This document shows positions 27,373 through 36,327 of a stretch of 64,000 bases of DNA, piece after piece. Origin of the DNA: Rahnella ecdela (lineage in GTDB: Bacteria; Pseudomonadota; Gammaproteobacteria; Enterobacterales; Enterobacteriaceae); contig NZ_JAFMOY010000128.1 in the NCBI RefSeq assembly GCF_019049625.1, forward strand, positions 62,001-126,000. Direction: 5' to 3'. How positions within the stretch are numbered: position 1 is the stretch's first letter; every line of letters starts with the position of its first letter. The position numbers and the translations under genes were made by a program. Under the pieces are notes generated by a model. It did not search any database. It was given only the letters and a program-made list of their open reading frames with translations, and had not been told where the DNA came from.

Positions 27373-28387
27373 AAGTAGGTCTCCCGGCATCATCCAGCGG
27401 ATAATGGCACTTCGACTGACGCCCGTTTGCGAGGTCACGCAGCGCAGGTTCTTCTTTACGGCAACGGTCAGTTGCATACGGGCAGCGCGGATTCAGCAGA
27501 CAGCCGTTAGGACGGTCATATTTGCCCGGCACCACGCCCGGTAATGACTGCAAACGGGCTTTGTCAGTGGAGAATTCCGGCAGTGAGCGCAGCAGCGCCT
27601 GAGTATACGGATGACGCGGCGCACGGAAGATTTCCGTGGCTTTGGCCGATTCCACTACCTGACCGGCGTACATCACGATGATGTGATGCGCGGCTTCCGC
27701 CACCAGTGCCAGGTCATGGGTGATCAGCATCAGCGCCATGTTTTCTTTCTGTTGCAACTCAAGCAGCAGCTCGATGATCTGCGCCTGAATTGTCACGTCG
27801 AGCGCAGTGGTCGGCTCATCGGCAATCAGCAGTTTCGGACGACAGGCGATGGCCATCGCGATCATCACGCGCTGGCTCATCCCGCCGGAAAGCTGATGCG
27901 GATACACGTCGAGACGTGAAGCCGGATCAGGAATACCGACCAGATTCAGCAAGTCGATAGTGCGCTGACGACGGGTCTTTTTGTTGCCGCCCTGATGCAC
28001 CTTGATGGCTTCCATAATCTGGAAACCGACGGTGTAGCACGGGTTGAGGCTGGTCATCGGATCCTGGAAAATCATCGCGACTTCGGCACCGACAATCTGA
28101 CGGCGCTCTTTTTCGCTGATGCCCTGCAGGTTGCGGCCACCGAACTCAAGTTTTTCCGCCATCACTTTGCCGGGGAAGTCGATAAGCCCCATCAGCGCCA
28201 GTGAACTGACCGATTTACCGGAGCCGGACTCACCGACAATCCCGACCACTTCGCCCTGTTTCACGCTGTAACTGATACGGTCTACGGCGCGGAACGGCGT
28301 CCCTTCGTCACCGAAGTGAACGGAAAGTTTATCCACGGTCAGCAACGTTTTGCCGACCTGAACGTCATTCATTAATGTTGTTTCCAT
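27362..28387 (-). CDS. dppD: dipeptide ABC transporter ATP-binding protein DppD
   Basis: Nearly the same sequence as E. coli DppD from [14 protein letters not shown] onward. The ATG at 28385-28387 (METTLMNDV) is the likely start; it lies 10 bases after the dppC stop with AGGGG before it, giving 341 residues. Motifs: Walker [10 protein letters not shown], signature LSGGMSQR, Walker B LLIADEP, and a C-terminal Cys-containing extension ([14 protein letters not shown]). A downstream ATG (MNDV) is an alternative. Confidence 0.95.
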   Translation of the reverse strand: METTLMNDVQVGKTLLTVDKLSVHFGDEGTPFRAVDRISYSVKQGEVVGIVGESGSGKSVSSLALMGLIDFPGKVMAEKLEFGGRNLQGISEKERRQIVGAEVAMIFQDPMTSLNPCYTVGFQIMEAIKVHQGGNKKTRRQRTIDLLNLVGIPDPASRLDVYPHQLSGGMSQRVMIAMAIACRPKLLIADEPTTALDVTIQAQIIELLLELQQKENMALMLITHDLALVAEAAHHIIVMYAGQVVESAKATEIFRAPRHPYTQALLRSLPEFSTDKARLQSLPGVVPGKYDRPNGCLLNPRCPYATDRCRKEEPALRDLANGRQSKCHYPLDDAGRPTYES

Positions 28388-28397
28388 CTCCAACCCC

Positions 28398-29312
28398 TTA
28401 CTGCTTAAGTTTAGGGTCGAGGGCATCACGCAGGCCATCACCCATCAGGTTAAATGCCAGCACCGTCAGCAGTATGATCACGCCAGGGAAGGTCACAACC
28501 CACCAGGCACTTTGAGCAAACTGTAAGACGTCTGACAGCATGGTGCCCCACTCCGGCGTTGGCGGCTGTGCGCCCATACCGAGGAAGCCCAACGCTGCCA
28601 TATCGAGGATGGCGTTGGAGAAGCCGAGCGATGCCTGAACAATCAGCGGCGCTAAGCAGTTAGGTAAAATGTTGACGAACATCTGACGGGCAGAACCGGC
28701 ACCGGCAACGCGCGAAGCGGTCACGTAGTCACGGTTCACTTCCACCAGCACCGCAGCGCGGGTTAAACGGACATAGTGCGGTAAGGCAACGAACGTCAGC
28801 GCCAGCGAGGCGTTGACTATTGACGGGCCGAAAATCGCCACCAGCACCAGCGCCAGCAACAGGCTTGGCAGCGCCAGCATGATATCAACCACACGCATGA
28901 TGATGGCGTCCACCACACCGCCGTAGTAACCGGCAAACAGGCCGAAAACCACGCCGAGGATCAGCGAAAGTACAACGACCAGACAACCGACCAGCAGCGA
29001 TAAACGCGCGCCGTACATCAGACGCGTCAGAATATCGCGGCCCACGTCGTCGGTGCCCAACAGGAATTTCCAGCTGCCGCCTTCCATCCAGACCGGCGGG
29101 CGCAGCAACGCGTCACGGAACTGTTCAGCAGGCAGATGAGGTGCAATCACGTTCGCGCCAATTGCAATGACCAGCATGATAATGATGTAAGCCAGGCCGA
29201 CAACGGCCCCTTTGTTACGCTTGAAGTAATGCCAGAATTCGCGCATCGGCGGCATCGGCACTGGCGCAGCCGTCACTAACTCGTTAGCGACCGGCTCAGT
29301 GGTTTGAGACAT
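28398..29312 (-). CDS. dppC: dipeptide ABC transporter permease DppC
   Basis: 304 residues from the ATG 29310-29312 (E. coli: 300). A short cytoplasmic N-terminus is followed by about six membrane helices and the permease EAA-type loop (around [20 protein letters not shown]) that contacts the ATPases. The gene starts 10 bases after the dppB stop. It forms the transmembrane channel with DppB. Confidence 0.95.
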   Translation of the reverse strand: MSQTTEPVANELVTAAPVPMPPMREFWHYFKRNKGAVVGLAYIIIMLVIAIGANVIAPHLPAEQFRDALLRPPVWMEGGSWKFLLGTDDVGRDILTRLMYGARLSLLVGCLVVVLSLILGVVFGLFAGYYGGVVDAIIMRVVDIMLALPSLLLALVLVAIFGPSIVNASLALTFVALPHYVRLTRAAVLVEVNRDYVTASRVAGAGSARQMFVNILPNCLAPLIVQASLGFSNAILDMAALGFLGMGAQPPTPEWGTMLSDVLQFAQSAWWVVTFPGVIILLTVLAFNLMGDGLRDALDPKLKQ

Positions 29313-29322
29313 TGTGCGCCCC

Positions 29323-30342
29323 TTATTTCTTGTGGCGAATACGCGGGTTGACCACGCCGTAGAGCACATCTACCAGCAGGTTAACCACGATGATCAGAGT
29401 AGCGACCAGCAACACCCCGCCCTGTACGACCGGATAGTCGCGGCGCTGGAGTGCGTCGATCAGCCACCGGCCGAGTCCCGGCCAGGAGAAGATAGTTTCC
29501 GTCAGGATAGCGCCACCGAGCAGCGTACCGACCTGCAAACCAATGATGGTTACCACCGGCAACAGTGCATTGCGCAATGCGTGGACGACGATGACCCGCA
29601 TACGGCTGACGCCTTTGGCGCGCGCGGTACGGATATAGTCTTCACCCAGCACTTCCAGCATGGAAGAACGGGTCATACGCACAATCACCGCCAGCGGAAT
29701 GGTGCCCAGAACGATAGCCGGTAAAATCATGTGCATCACGGCATCGACGAAATCACCCGGCTCGCCCCAGAACAGCGTGTCGATCAGCATAAAGCCGGTC
29801 AGCGGCAGGCTGTCATCCAGGAATACGGTATCGCTTATTCGCCCCGATACGGGCGTCAGATTAAGCTGTACCGAGACCAGCATCACCAGCATGATCCCCC
29901 ACCAGAATATGGGCATCGAGTAGCCGGTCAGTGATATTCCCACGGCCGTGTGGTCGAATATCGAGCCCCGTTTTACCGCCGCCAGCACACCCACCGGAAT
30001 ACCGACAATGATCGCGAAAATCATCGCACAGATGCCCAGTTCCAGAGTGGCTTTAAAGCGCGGTACGAATTCCTGCCAGACAGGGGTGCGGCTTTTTAAG
30101 GAGGTGCCCAGGTCGCCATGCAGCACCCCGTTCACGTATTTGAAATATTGCTGGTAAAGAGGCTTGTCGAGCCCCATATCTGCCATCAGCTGGGCGTGAC
30201 GTTCGGGGGAAACCCCGCGCTCGCCTGCCATGATGGTGACCGGGTCGCCTGGTATCATGTGTACGAAGGCAAAAGTCAGCAAAGTAATGCCGATAAACGT
30301 TGGGATAACTAACCCCAAACGTCGGAGTATGAACTGCAACAT
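29323..30342 (-). CDS. dppB: dipeptide ABC transporter permease DppB
   Basis: 339 residues from the ATG 30340-30342, exactly the E. coli length; the longer frame upstream is not supported. It begins MLQFILRRLG with a first membrane helix, then the FVHMIPGDPV periplasmic motif typical of DppB/OppB and the EAA loop TARAKGVSRMRVIVVHALRN. It is separated from dppA by about 200 bases containing a palindromic element, so its expression relative to dppA is probably reduced. Confidence 0.95.
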   Translation of the reverse strand: MLQFILRRLGLVIPTFIGITLLTFAFVHMIPGDPVTIMAGERGVSPERHAQLMADMGLDKPLYQQYFKYVNGVLHGDLGTSLKSRTPVWQEFVPRFKATLELGICAMIFAIIVGIPVGVLAAVKRGSIFDHTAVGISLTGYSMPIFWWGIMLVMLVSVQLNLTPVSGRISDTVFLDDSLPLTGFMLIDTLFWGEPGDFVDAVMHMILPAIVLGTIPLAVIVRMTRSSMLEVLGEDYIRTARAKGVSRMRVIVVHALRNALLPVVTIIGLQVGTLLGGAILTETIFSWPGLGRWLIDALQRRDYPVVQGGVLLVATLIIVVNLLVDVLYGVVNPRIRHKK

Positions 30343-30430
30343 ATCCCGTACTCTCTGTATAAAATGCCCGGAAAACCGTAGCTCGCCGGGCTTATTGTGG
30401 CTCACATTTCTTTCTTGAGAATCAAGGCGG

Positions 30431-30537
30431 TACTGAATGGCCCGCGAGCAAGGCGGAGGAGCACAGCAATCAAGACATACCTTCAGGTAGGCGAAGATTG
30501 CGAGCACCACACAACGCAGCTCCCGGGTTATTCAGTA
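30431..30537. repeat. imperfect palindromic element in the dppA-dppB gap
   Basis: The outer arms TACTGAATGGCCCG (30431-30444) and CGGGTTATTCAGTA (30524-30537) pair except at two positions. Inside, GCAATC...GATTGC and a central TACCTTCAGGTA hairpin continue the symmetry. The whole ~107-base unit would fold into one long hairpin in the dpp mRNA. It looks like a dispersed repeat (MITE- or ERIC-like in character, but not the ERIC sequence as I know it). It probably protects the abundant dppA message and lowers read-through to dppBCDF. Confidence 0.7.
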
Positions 30538-30542
30538 GGCGA

Positions 30543-32150
30543 TCACTCCATTGAGACGTTTTCGAAGTGGTGTTTGCCTAATGGATCAACGACATAACCT
30601 TTGACTTCTTTACGAACAGGTTCGTACACGGTGGAGTGAGCGATGATCAGCGCAGGTGCCTGGTCATGCATCACAACCTGAGCCTGCTGGTACAGCGCAG
30701 CACGTTTGGCGTGATCAGATTCAGCACGGGCTGGCTGGATCAAATCTTCAAACGGCTTGTAACACCAGCGGGAGTAGTTGGAACCGTCTTTAGCTGCAGC
30801 ACAGCTGAACAGGGTCGCGAAGAAGTTATCCGGATCCCCATTGTCGCCGGTCCAGCCCATCATCACAGACTGGTGCTCACCGTTCTTGGCACGCTTGAGG
30901 TATTCGCCCCACTCGTAAGTCACGATGTTGGCTTTCACGCCAATTTTCGCCCAGTCAGCCTGGATCATCTCAGCCATACGACGTGCGTTCGGGTTGTACG
31001 GACGCTGTACCGGCATCGCCCACAGATCGATAGTGAAACCGTCCGGGTGACCTGCTTCTTTCAGCAGTTCTTTGGCTTTGGCTGGATCATACGGGTAATC
31101 CACCACGTCTTTGTTGTAGCCCCACATTGTTGGTGGGATCAGGTTTTTAGCTGGCTGGCCAGCACCCTGATAAACCGCATCGATGATGGCTTTTTTGTTC
31201 ACAGCCATGGTCAGTGCCTGACGCACTTTCACTTCATCCAGTGGTTTTTTCTCAACGTTGAAGGACAGATAACCCACGTTCAGACCTGGTTGTTGCATCA
31301 GGTTGATGGATTTATCTTTTTTCATTGCTGCGATGTCAGCCGGGTTCGGGTACGGCATCACCTGGCATTCATTTTTCTGCAATTTCGCGTAACGCACGGA
31401 AGCGTCAGGCGTGATGGAGAAGACTAAACGGTCGATCTGCGGCTTGGTGCCCCAGTAGCCCGGGAATGCTTTGTAGAGGATGCGTGAATCTTTCTGGTAT
31501 TGCACAAGCTGGAACGGACCGGTACCGATTGGATCCAGGTCAACTTTCTCAGGCGTTTTCGCTTTCAGCATGTTGTCAGCGTATTCCGCAGACAGGATTG
31601 AAGCGAAGTCCATCGCCAGGTCAGCCAGGAATGGAGACTCAGGGCGGTTCAGTACGAACTGCACGGTGTTGTCGTCCACTTTCACGATCTTGTTGATCAG
31701 ATCGCCCATACCCATACCTTCGAAGTATTCGTAGCTGCCGCCAGAAACACCGTGGTAGGCGTTATTTTTGTCCAGCTGGCGCTCGAAGGAGAACACAACA
31801 TCGTCGGCGTTGAAATCACGGGACGGTTTGAATTCCTTGTTGTCCTGCCATTTCACGCCTTTGCGCAGATGGAAGGTATAGGTTTTGCCATCGGCAGAGA
31901 TGTCCCACTTTTCAGCCAGACCAGGCTGGATTTCAGTGGTTCCGATTTTGAATTCAACCAGACGGTTGTAGATAGGCACGGAGCTTGCGTCATACGTGGT
32001 GCCTGAGGTGAACAACTGAGGGTTAAAGCCTTCAGGTGAACCTTCAGAACAATACACTAACGTTTTTGCCTGGACACTGGCCGCAACGGTCAGCGCAATC
32101 AGGCCCATACTGAATTTCAGTAGCCCCGACTTACCTAAAGAGATTGTCAT
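30543..32150 (-). CDS. dppA: periplasmic dipeptide-binding protein DppA
   Basis: 535 residues, the E. coli length. The signal peptide ends SVQA-KTLVYCSEGSPEGFNPQ. Then follows the SBP family 5 fold with the family segment KGVKWQDNKEFKPSRDFNADDV. It binds dipeptides for uptake and, in E. coli, haem and 5-aminolevulinate. A strong ribosome site region and a CA-rich leader lie upstream. The palindromic element downstream separates it from dppB. Confidence 0.96.
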   Translation of the reverse strand: MTISLGKSGLLKFSMGLIALTVAASVQAKTLVYCSEGSPEGFNPQLFTSGTTYDASSVPIYNRLVEFKIGTTEIQPGLAEKWDISADGKTYTFHLRKGVKWQDNKEFKPSRDFNADDVVFSFERQLDKNNAYHGVSGGSYEYFEGMGMGDLINKIVKVDDNTVQFVLNRPESPFLADLAMDFASILSAEYADNMLKAKTPEKVDLDPIGTGPFQLVQYQKDSRILYKAFPGYWGTKPQIDRLVFSITPDASVRYAKLQKNECQVMPYPNPADIAAMKKDKSINLMQQPGLNVGYLSFNVEKKPLDEVKVRQALTMAVNKKAIIDAVYQGAGQPAKNLIPPTMWGYNKDVVDYPYDPAKAKELLKEAGHPDGFTIDLWAMPVQRPYNPNARRMAEMIQADWAKIGVKANIVTYEWGEYLKRAKNGEHQSVMMGWTGDNGDPDNFFATLFSCAAAKDGSNYSRWCYKPFEDLIQPARAESDHAKRAALYQQAQVVMHDQAPALIIAHSTVYEPVRKEVKGYVVDPLGKHHFENVSME

Positions 32151-32171
32151 CGCTTCTGCTCCATCGATTAA

Positions 32172-32200
32172 TGGTGATGTGGATGTGTGTGTTGTGTATA
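32172..32200 (-). promoter_or_regulatory. CA-rich GcvB-type sRNA target in the dppA leader
   Basis: On the mRNA (minus) strand this reads as C/A repeats containing ACACAACACACACATCC, 22 to 50 bases upstream of the dppA start. GcvB represses dppA in E. coli and Salmonella by pairing its G/U-rich R1 region with just such CA-rich leaders. Pairing with this organism's own GcvB is inferred. Confidence 0.6.
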
Positions 32201-32898
32201 CAGCTCACGTCACCCTTTATTTTTATTTGCGGGTGACTGTGTTTGCTCGTGTGCTGCAATAAGTCCAACCAGAGCATGGTGAACTGCCATTTTTTTCCTG
32301 CGATCTGTAAAGTATTCCTTACAAAAGCTTACCGGAAATAATCACTGGTCTTCCTTGGGGCTATCAATTTGGCAACTCCTATCCTTGACGTCAATATAAC
32401 CATCAGGCATTTACACAGACTGTGAGTTACAACAAACAAACATAAAAAAACATTTCTTTAACAGAATCAGGATGAATGTTCAGTCTGAACATCAAATAAC
32501 CACACAATCCACTTAGTAAAAGAATATTCCTGGGGGTTTTGCCCATATTATTTCCCTAAAAATTTCTGGCTAAATGATGAATATCTAAACGGTTATTTTT
32601 GAGATTGGGGTGGAAACCAGCTGAAAATGCTGAGAAGTGCAGCAAACGGTTGCGGCCATTCAGGGAACTTGTTTGCTACGGCACCGGCAAAAGACCCCAA
32701 AATAGCGCATATGCACACTGGTGGTGCAGGTGATTATCTGTGCGGGTTTTGGCTGTTTTCTCGCCAACAGGGATATGGCAGACGGACATTGCTTGAAACC
32801 AATATGTTAACCAAATTTTAAATTTTGGCGTAGTTATTGCTAGTATTTACGCGCTCATCCCTCGCCAGATTTGCACGCGGGTTCCTAAAAACGGTCAT
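32201..32898. other. long dppA upstream region without a gene
   Basis: Nearly 700 bases with no supported gene. The 64-codon frame at 32627-32821 has no ribosome site or family resemblance. The region must hold the dppA promoter, probably in 32230-32420. The sequence is AT-rich from 32400 to 32600. I could not fix a promoter with confidence. Confidence 0.5.
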
Positions 32899-32999
32899 CG
32901 GCTCAAACCTCCTTCGGAGGTTCTCATCCTCATTTACTACAGACGAAAAAAAACCTGCTTTAAAAGCAGGTTTTTCAAATGTGGTCGGCGAGAGAGGAT
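32899..32999. repeat. 101-bp direct repeat, distal copy (tRNA 3' end + terminator)
   Basis: This is identical to 33062-33162 and offset by 163 bases. It contains the last 18 bases of tRNA-Pro, the tRNA terminator hairpin and a GAACCTCC/GGAGGTT palindrome, but no complete tRNA. It is a partial duplication of the tRNA locus or the scar of an element that integrated at the tRNA 3' end. Confidence 0.9.
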
Positions 33000-33061
33000 G
33001 ACGCGCATCTTCGATGCTTGCCCTGCGGGTCGTTGCTAAAGCAACGTTGTCTCGCTTCGCG

Positions 33062-33162
33062 CGGCTCAAACCTCCTTCGGAGGTTCTCATCCTCATTTAC
33101 TACAGACGAAAAAAAACCTGCTTTAAAAGCAGGTTTTTCAAATGTGGTCGGCGAGAGAGGAT
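33062..33162. repeat. 101-bp direct repeat, tRNA-proximal copy
   Basis: Same sequence as 32899-32999. Here the right 18 bases are the true 3' end of the tRNA-Pro gene. A 62-base unique spacer (33000-33061) separates the copies. Confidence 0.9.
33108..33138 (-). terminator. terminator of the tRNA-Pro gene
   Basis: CCTGCTTT-A-AAAGCAGG, followed on the minus strand by a run of eight T. It lies 7 bases past the tRNA 3' end. A second copy lies 163 bases further on. Confidence 0.88.
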
Positions 33163-33221
33163 TCGAACCTCCGACCCACTGGTCCCAAACCAGTTGCGCT
33201 ACCAAGCTGCGCTACTCGCCG
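33145..33221 (-). tRNA. proM: tRNA-Pro (UGG anticodon)
   Basis: 77 bases on the minus strand, from CGGCGAGTAGCGCAG to the encoded CCA. The acceptor stem CGGCGAG/CTCGCCG, the TTCGAAT T-loop and the anticodon stem ACTGG/CCAGT around TTTGGGA (anticodon TGG) are all present. The sequence is the same as E. coli proM as I remember it. In E. coli the tRNA between eptB and dpp is proK (CGG), so the isoacceptor at this syntenic place differs. Confidence 0.96.
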
Positions 33222-33321
33222 AATGGGGCGCATCTTACTGCGACCCCCTCAGAGCGTCAACGGCTTTTTATAACATCCGAACTGACTGACCAGATTTTAT
33301 CCGATACGCCGTCAAAACAAC

Positions 33322-35001
33322 CTATAGCTTCTGTTCTGCCTGAGGTTTTGCACACCAGTTGTTGGCAGGATTGATACCGCCGTCAGGCGAGGTATAGCCC
33401 AGACAACCCAGAATTGAGTCGAACAATTCAACGTGACGTTTCTTCGCCCCCACCCGCTGTTGCGCCTGTAACTGCTCAAACGCCAGTTTGTGGTCCGGTT
33501 GCTCGAGGAAACTGTCAGATGCCCATACCATCATCGGCACACGGAATTGCTCCGGCGGTGCCATCTCACGTGGCGTACCGTGCAGATGCGAATTCTCATC
33601 AATCGATTCACCGTGGTCAGAGGCATAAAACACCAGCGCTTTCTTATCACGTAGCTGATCGATCACGTTATCGATGAAGGTATCGGTGTACAACACGCTG
33701 TTATCAAAGGCATTGATCAGTTCCGCTTTGGTACAGGTATTGCTCTTACATTCCGGCGTATAACGGGCATAACTGCGCGGATAACGTTGCGAATACAGAT
33801 AATGAGAGCCTTTGGTATGCAGGATCACCAGATGCTTACCTTTAGGGTGCGTCCTCAGCGATTCCTGTAACTCATTGACCAGCAACATGTCATCGACCGG
33901 CTTCCCGTCGTTACGCTTTTCAGAAGCGATGATTTCGCGGAAAGAAAAGTTATTGGTATCCGCGTTGTTGTAGAACCATAGCTCGCTTTGCATGGCGAAC
34001 AACTCTGAGGTGAAGCCCAAAGACTTCATCACAGCAAAAATGTTCTGCTCTTTCAGGGTGCGCTGCGGGTTATCCGCGGTACCGCCTTCGCGCACAAACA
34101 TACAGCGCAGCGAGAGCTTGGTCGCGGTATCGCAGGACGTGCCACGGAACGCCACGAGATTCTTCTCTTTCGACAAACGCGGCGTGGTGTCGCGCTCATA
34201 TCCCAGAATGCCTAAGTGATCCCAGCGGGTGGTTTCACCGATGATGAAAACGACGTAGGTATCGTCGATATCGGCGGGCGGCACATAAGTGAATTCCTTC
34301 GCCGGATCAAAATAATTGCCGGCATCCTGGCTCTCATTAACCTGCGTATAAGCATATAAACCCAGCGCAGCCAGCCAGTTTGATGGCAGATAAGAGTGCG
34401 CGACGACGCCGCCATAACTTGGCAAGTCGACGTTGGTTTTCTTCTCATTCACACTTTGCTCGTGGTCGAGATAACGCAGCGGCAGCCAGACCAGCAATGC
34501 TGTCGCCAGCAGAACAATCAATGGCAACGCACGTTGGCCGGGCGTTCTTATCTGTTCATTCAGTGTCAGGCTCAGGCTGTTTTTCCAGATAAGGAACAAC
34601 GGAACCGCACTGACCAGCGCCATCCAGACAAACAAATGCCACCCGATAATTTCTTTACTGAGGTCGATATCCGTAGTCATGACAGAAACGACAATGCCGT
34701 AACCGATCACCACGTTGAACATCACCATGTAATAACTGGCGGCCACCGAAATCAGCACCAGTAACGTGGCGATTATGCGGAAGAACAGTTTTCCCCCCAG
34801 CGAAATTAAACGCAGGACGAAAAAGGTAAACAGGACGATGGCACACACTTCGGTGACAGCCTGAACCAGTTCAACAGAAGTGAAATGATTAACCAGAGCG
34901 GCAAAGCGGCGTTGAAACACGGAGACATTCAGGAAAATGCCAATGTAAATCGCTAACAATAAAGAGATATTTTGCTGCGATAGAGTCTTCACTCTATTCA
35001 T
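33322..35001 (-). CDS. eptB: Kdo2-lipid A phosphoethanolamine transferase EptB
   Basis: 559 residues (E. coli: 563). Five N-terminal membrane helices carry a periplasmic alkaline-phosphatase-like domain. Metal and active-site motifs are visible: GETTRWDH near 245, the nucleophile Thr in CDTATKLSLRC near 280, HTKGSH near 385 and YASDHGES near 455. It adds phosphoethanolamine to the outer Kdo of LPS, which changes surface charge. The position next to tRNA-Pro and dpp matches E. coli. Confidence 0.95.
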   Translation of the reverse strand: MNRVKTLSQQNISLLLAIYIGIFLNVSVFQRRFAALVNHFTSVELVQAVTEVCAIVLFTFFVLRLISLGGKLFFRIIATLLVLISVAASYYMVMFNVVIGYGIVVSVMTTDIDLSKEIIGWHLFVWMALVSAVPLFLIWKNSLSLTLNEQIRTPGQRALPLIVLLATALLVWLPLRYLDHEQSVNEKKTNVDLPSYGGVVAHSYLPSNWLAALGLYAYTQVNESQDAGNYFDPAKEFTYVPPADIDDTYVVFIIGETTRWDHLGILGYERDTTPRLSKEKNLVAFRGTSCDTATKLSLRCMFVREGGTADNPQRTLKEQNIFAVMKSLGFTSELFAMQSELWFYNNADTNNFSFREIIASEKRNDGKPVDDMLLVNELQESLRTHPKGKHLVILHTKGSHYLYSQRYPRSYARYTPECKSNTCTKAELINAFDNSVLYTDTFIDNVIDQLRDKKALVFYASDHGESIDENSHLHGTPREMAPPEQFRVPMMVWASDSFLEQPDHKLAFEQLQAQQRVGAKKRHVELFDSILGCLGYTSPDGGINPANNWCAKPQAEQKL

Positions 35002-35175
35002 GTAATGTGGTTTTCCGGAAGTTTTTTGAAAGATTCTGAATCATTGTGACATGTTTATGCCCGTCGAGTTCACGGAATATGCTGAGATTACGTTTATATA
35101 CATACCCGCATGAACATCGGGAAAGAAGCGCTCTGCAAAGGAAATCAGGTGATCAGGGAGAGTATTTCAGGCATG

Positions 35176-35197
35176 AAAAAGGAGGCCGGAGCCTCCC
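35176..35197 (-). terminator. terminator downstream of ohr
   Basis: GGAGGC-cgga-GCCTCC preceded by A5 on the plus strand, so on the minus strand the hairpin is followed by T5. It lies about 45 bases past the ohr stop codon. Confidence 0.75.
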
Positions 35198-35241
35198 TGA
35201 TATTTCATTAAAACGCCCTGGTGAAGGCGGTATGACAAAAA

Positions 35242-35664
35242 TTACTTAATATTCAAGGTTACATCGATGTTGCCACGGGTCGCATTGGAATACGGGCAAA
35301 CCTGATGGGCTTTCGCTACCAGTGCTTCGGCTTCACTGCGCTCGAAGCCCGGCAGGGTGATATCAAGCTGAACCTCGATACCGTAACCGCCAGGAATTGC
35401 ACCGATACCTACTGCACCTTCAATTTTCGCATCCGCAGGGATCTTAATCTTTTCCTGGGCTGCCACAGCTTTCAGTGCGCCGAGGAAACAAGCGGAATAG
35501 CCCGCTGCGAACAGCTGCTCAGGGTTGGTGCCGCCGCCCATACCGCCCATTTCTTTAGGAACACCCAGTTTGACGTCAAGAACGCCGTCGTCAGAAGTCG
35601 CACGACCATCACGGCCACCGGTAGCTGAGGCATGAGCACGATACACAACTTTTTCAATAGACAT
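35242..35664 (-). CDS. ohr: organic hydroperoxide resistance protein Ohr
   Basis: A 140-residue OsmC/Ohr-family thiol peroxidase that reduces organic and fatty-acid hydroperoxides using lipoylated partners. The two redox Cys are present: Cys59 in YSACFLGA and Cys123 in [10 protein letters not shown]. The catalytic Arg is in the N-terminal strand (RDGRATS). The ohr-type sequence around the second Cys separates it from OsmC. It is followed by ohrR-type regulation from the upstream gene, on the same strand. Confidence 0.95.
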   Translation of the reverse strand: MSIEKVVYRAHASATGGRDGRATSDDGVLDVKLGVPKEMGGMGGGTNPEQLFAAGYSACFLGALKAVAAQEKIKIPADAKIEGAVGIGAIPGGYGIEVQLDITLPGFERSEAEALVAKAHQVCPYSNATRGNIDVTLNIK

Positions 35665-35707
35665 ATTTCGTTCCTTAATCAGTGAGAGTTATAAAATACT
35701 AAACGAT

Positions 35708-35725
35708 TTAATAGCACACTACTTA
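35708..35725. promoter_or_regulatory. possible OhrR operator upstream of ohr
   Basis: TTAATAGCACACTACTTA lies 44-61 bases before the ohr start. It shares the ATAGCrCACTA core with the palindrome in front of ohrR (36272-36287). The symmetry here is imperfect. Confidence 0.5.
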
Positions 35726-35738
35726 TTTGATTCTATCA

Positions 35739-35768
35739 AACGAGTCTGTGATGCTCCTTCAGACTCGT
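35739..35768 (-). terminator. hairpin downstream of ohrR
   Basis: AACGAGTCTG and CAGACTCGT pair across an 11-base loop, about 30 bases past the ohrR stop. The T-run is short, so this is a moderate terminator. It sits just upstream of the ohr promoter and separates the two units. Confidence 0.6.
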
Positions 35769-35795
35769 CTGTTTAACACTCTTCAAAACCAAGTT

Positions 35796-36260
35796 TTACG
35801 CTTTATCCTGAAGTTTAGTCCGCAAGACTTCCAGCTGCTGCTTCAGCGCCACAATCTCGCCAACTTCACATTCGGTCGCACACAAAATGGCTTCGGGGAT
35901 ACCCTGCGCTTTTTCGCGTAACGCCCTGCCTTCTGCGGTCAGGGAAATAATCACCTGGCGCTCATCGGCTTTCGCCCGCTGACGCATCAGCAAACCGGCG
36001 GTTTCCAGACGCTTTAACAGCGGCGTTAAGGTGGCAGAATCGAGAAACAATTTTTCGCCGATTTCAGATACCGTCACTTCATCACGTTGCCAAAGCACCA
36101 ACATCACCAGATATTGCGGATACGTCAGATCGAGTTGCCCGAGCAATTTTCGGTAAACCTTATGCAGCGCCAGGTTCGCAGAGTACAGCGCGAAACACAT
36201 CTGTTGATCCAGATGCAGCATGCTGTTTTGTGTTGAATCGGTGTCTGTTGTCATGTTCAT
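35796..36260 (-). CDS. ohrR: organic-hydroperoxide-sensing MarR-family repressor OhrR
   Basis: 154 residues, winged-helix MarR fold. The sensing Cys is Cys22 in [13 protein letters not shown], the usual place in OhrR proteins. The DNA-recognition helix follows [21 protein letters not shown]. Oxidation of the Cys by organic peroxide releases the repressor from the ohr and ohrR promoters. It lies upstream of ohr on the same strand. The palindrome 36272-36287 just before the gene suggests autoregulation. Confidence 0.93.
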   Translation of the reverse strand: MNMTTDTDSTQNSMLHLDQQMCFALYSANLALHKVYRKLLGQLDLTYPQYLVMLVLWQRDEVTVSEIGEKLFLDSATLTPLLKRLETAGLLMRQRAKADERQVIISLTAEGRALREKAQGIPEAILCATECEVGEIVALKQQLEVLRTKLQDKA

Positions 36261-36271
36261 GTCGCCAATAT

Positions 36272-36287
36272 ATATAGTGCGCTATAT
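36272..36287. promoter_or_regulatory. OhrR operator palindrome in front of ohrR
   Basis: ATATAG-TGCG-CTATAT is a 6-bp inverted repeat, 12 bases upstream of the ohrR start codon and probably overlapping the -10 region. A related, weaker site lies before ohr. Confidence 0.65.
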
Positions 36288-36327
36288 TATCGCAAGCTAT
36301 TTTTTATCTGAACGGAGCCGGTCCGGA

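Noticed and set aside
30343-30542. ERIC element between dppA and dppB
   Set aside because: The palindrome arms do not match the ERIC core sequence as I know it.
32627-32821. 64-codon plus-strand frame upstream of dppA
   Set aside because: No ribosome site and no family resemblance; the composition looks like chance reading of intergenic DNA.
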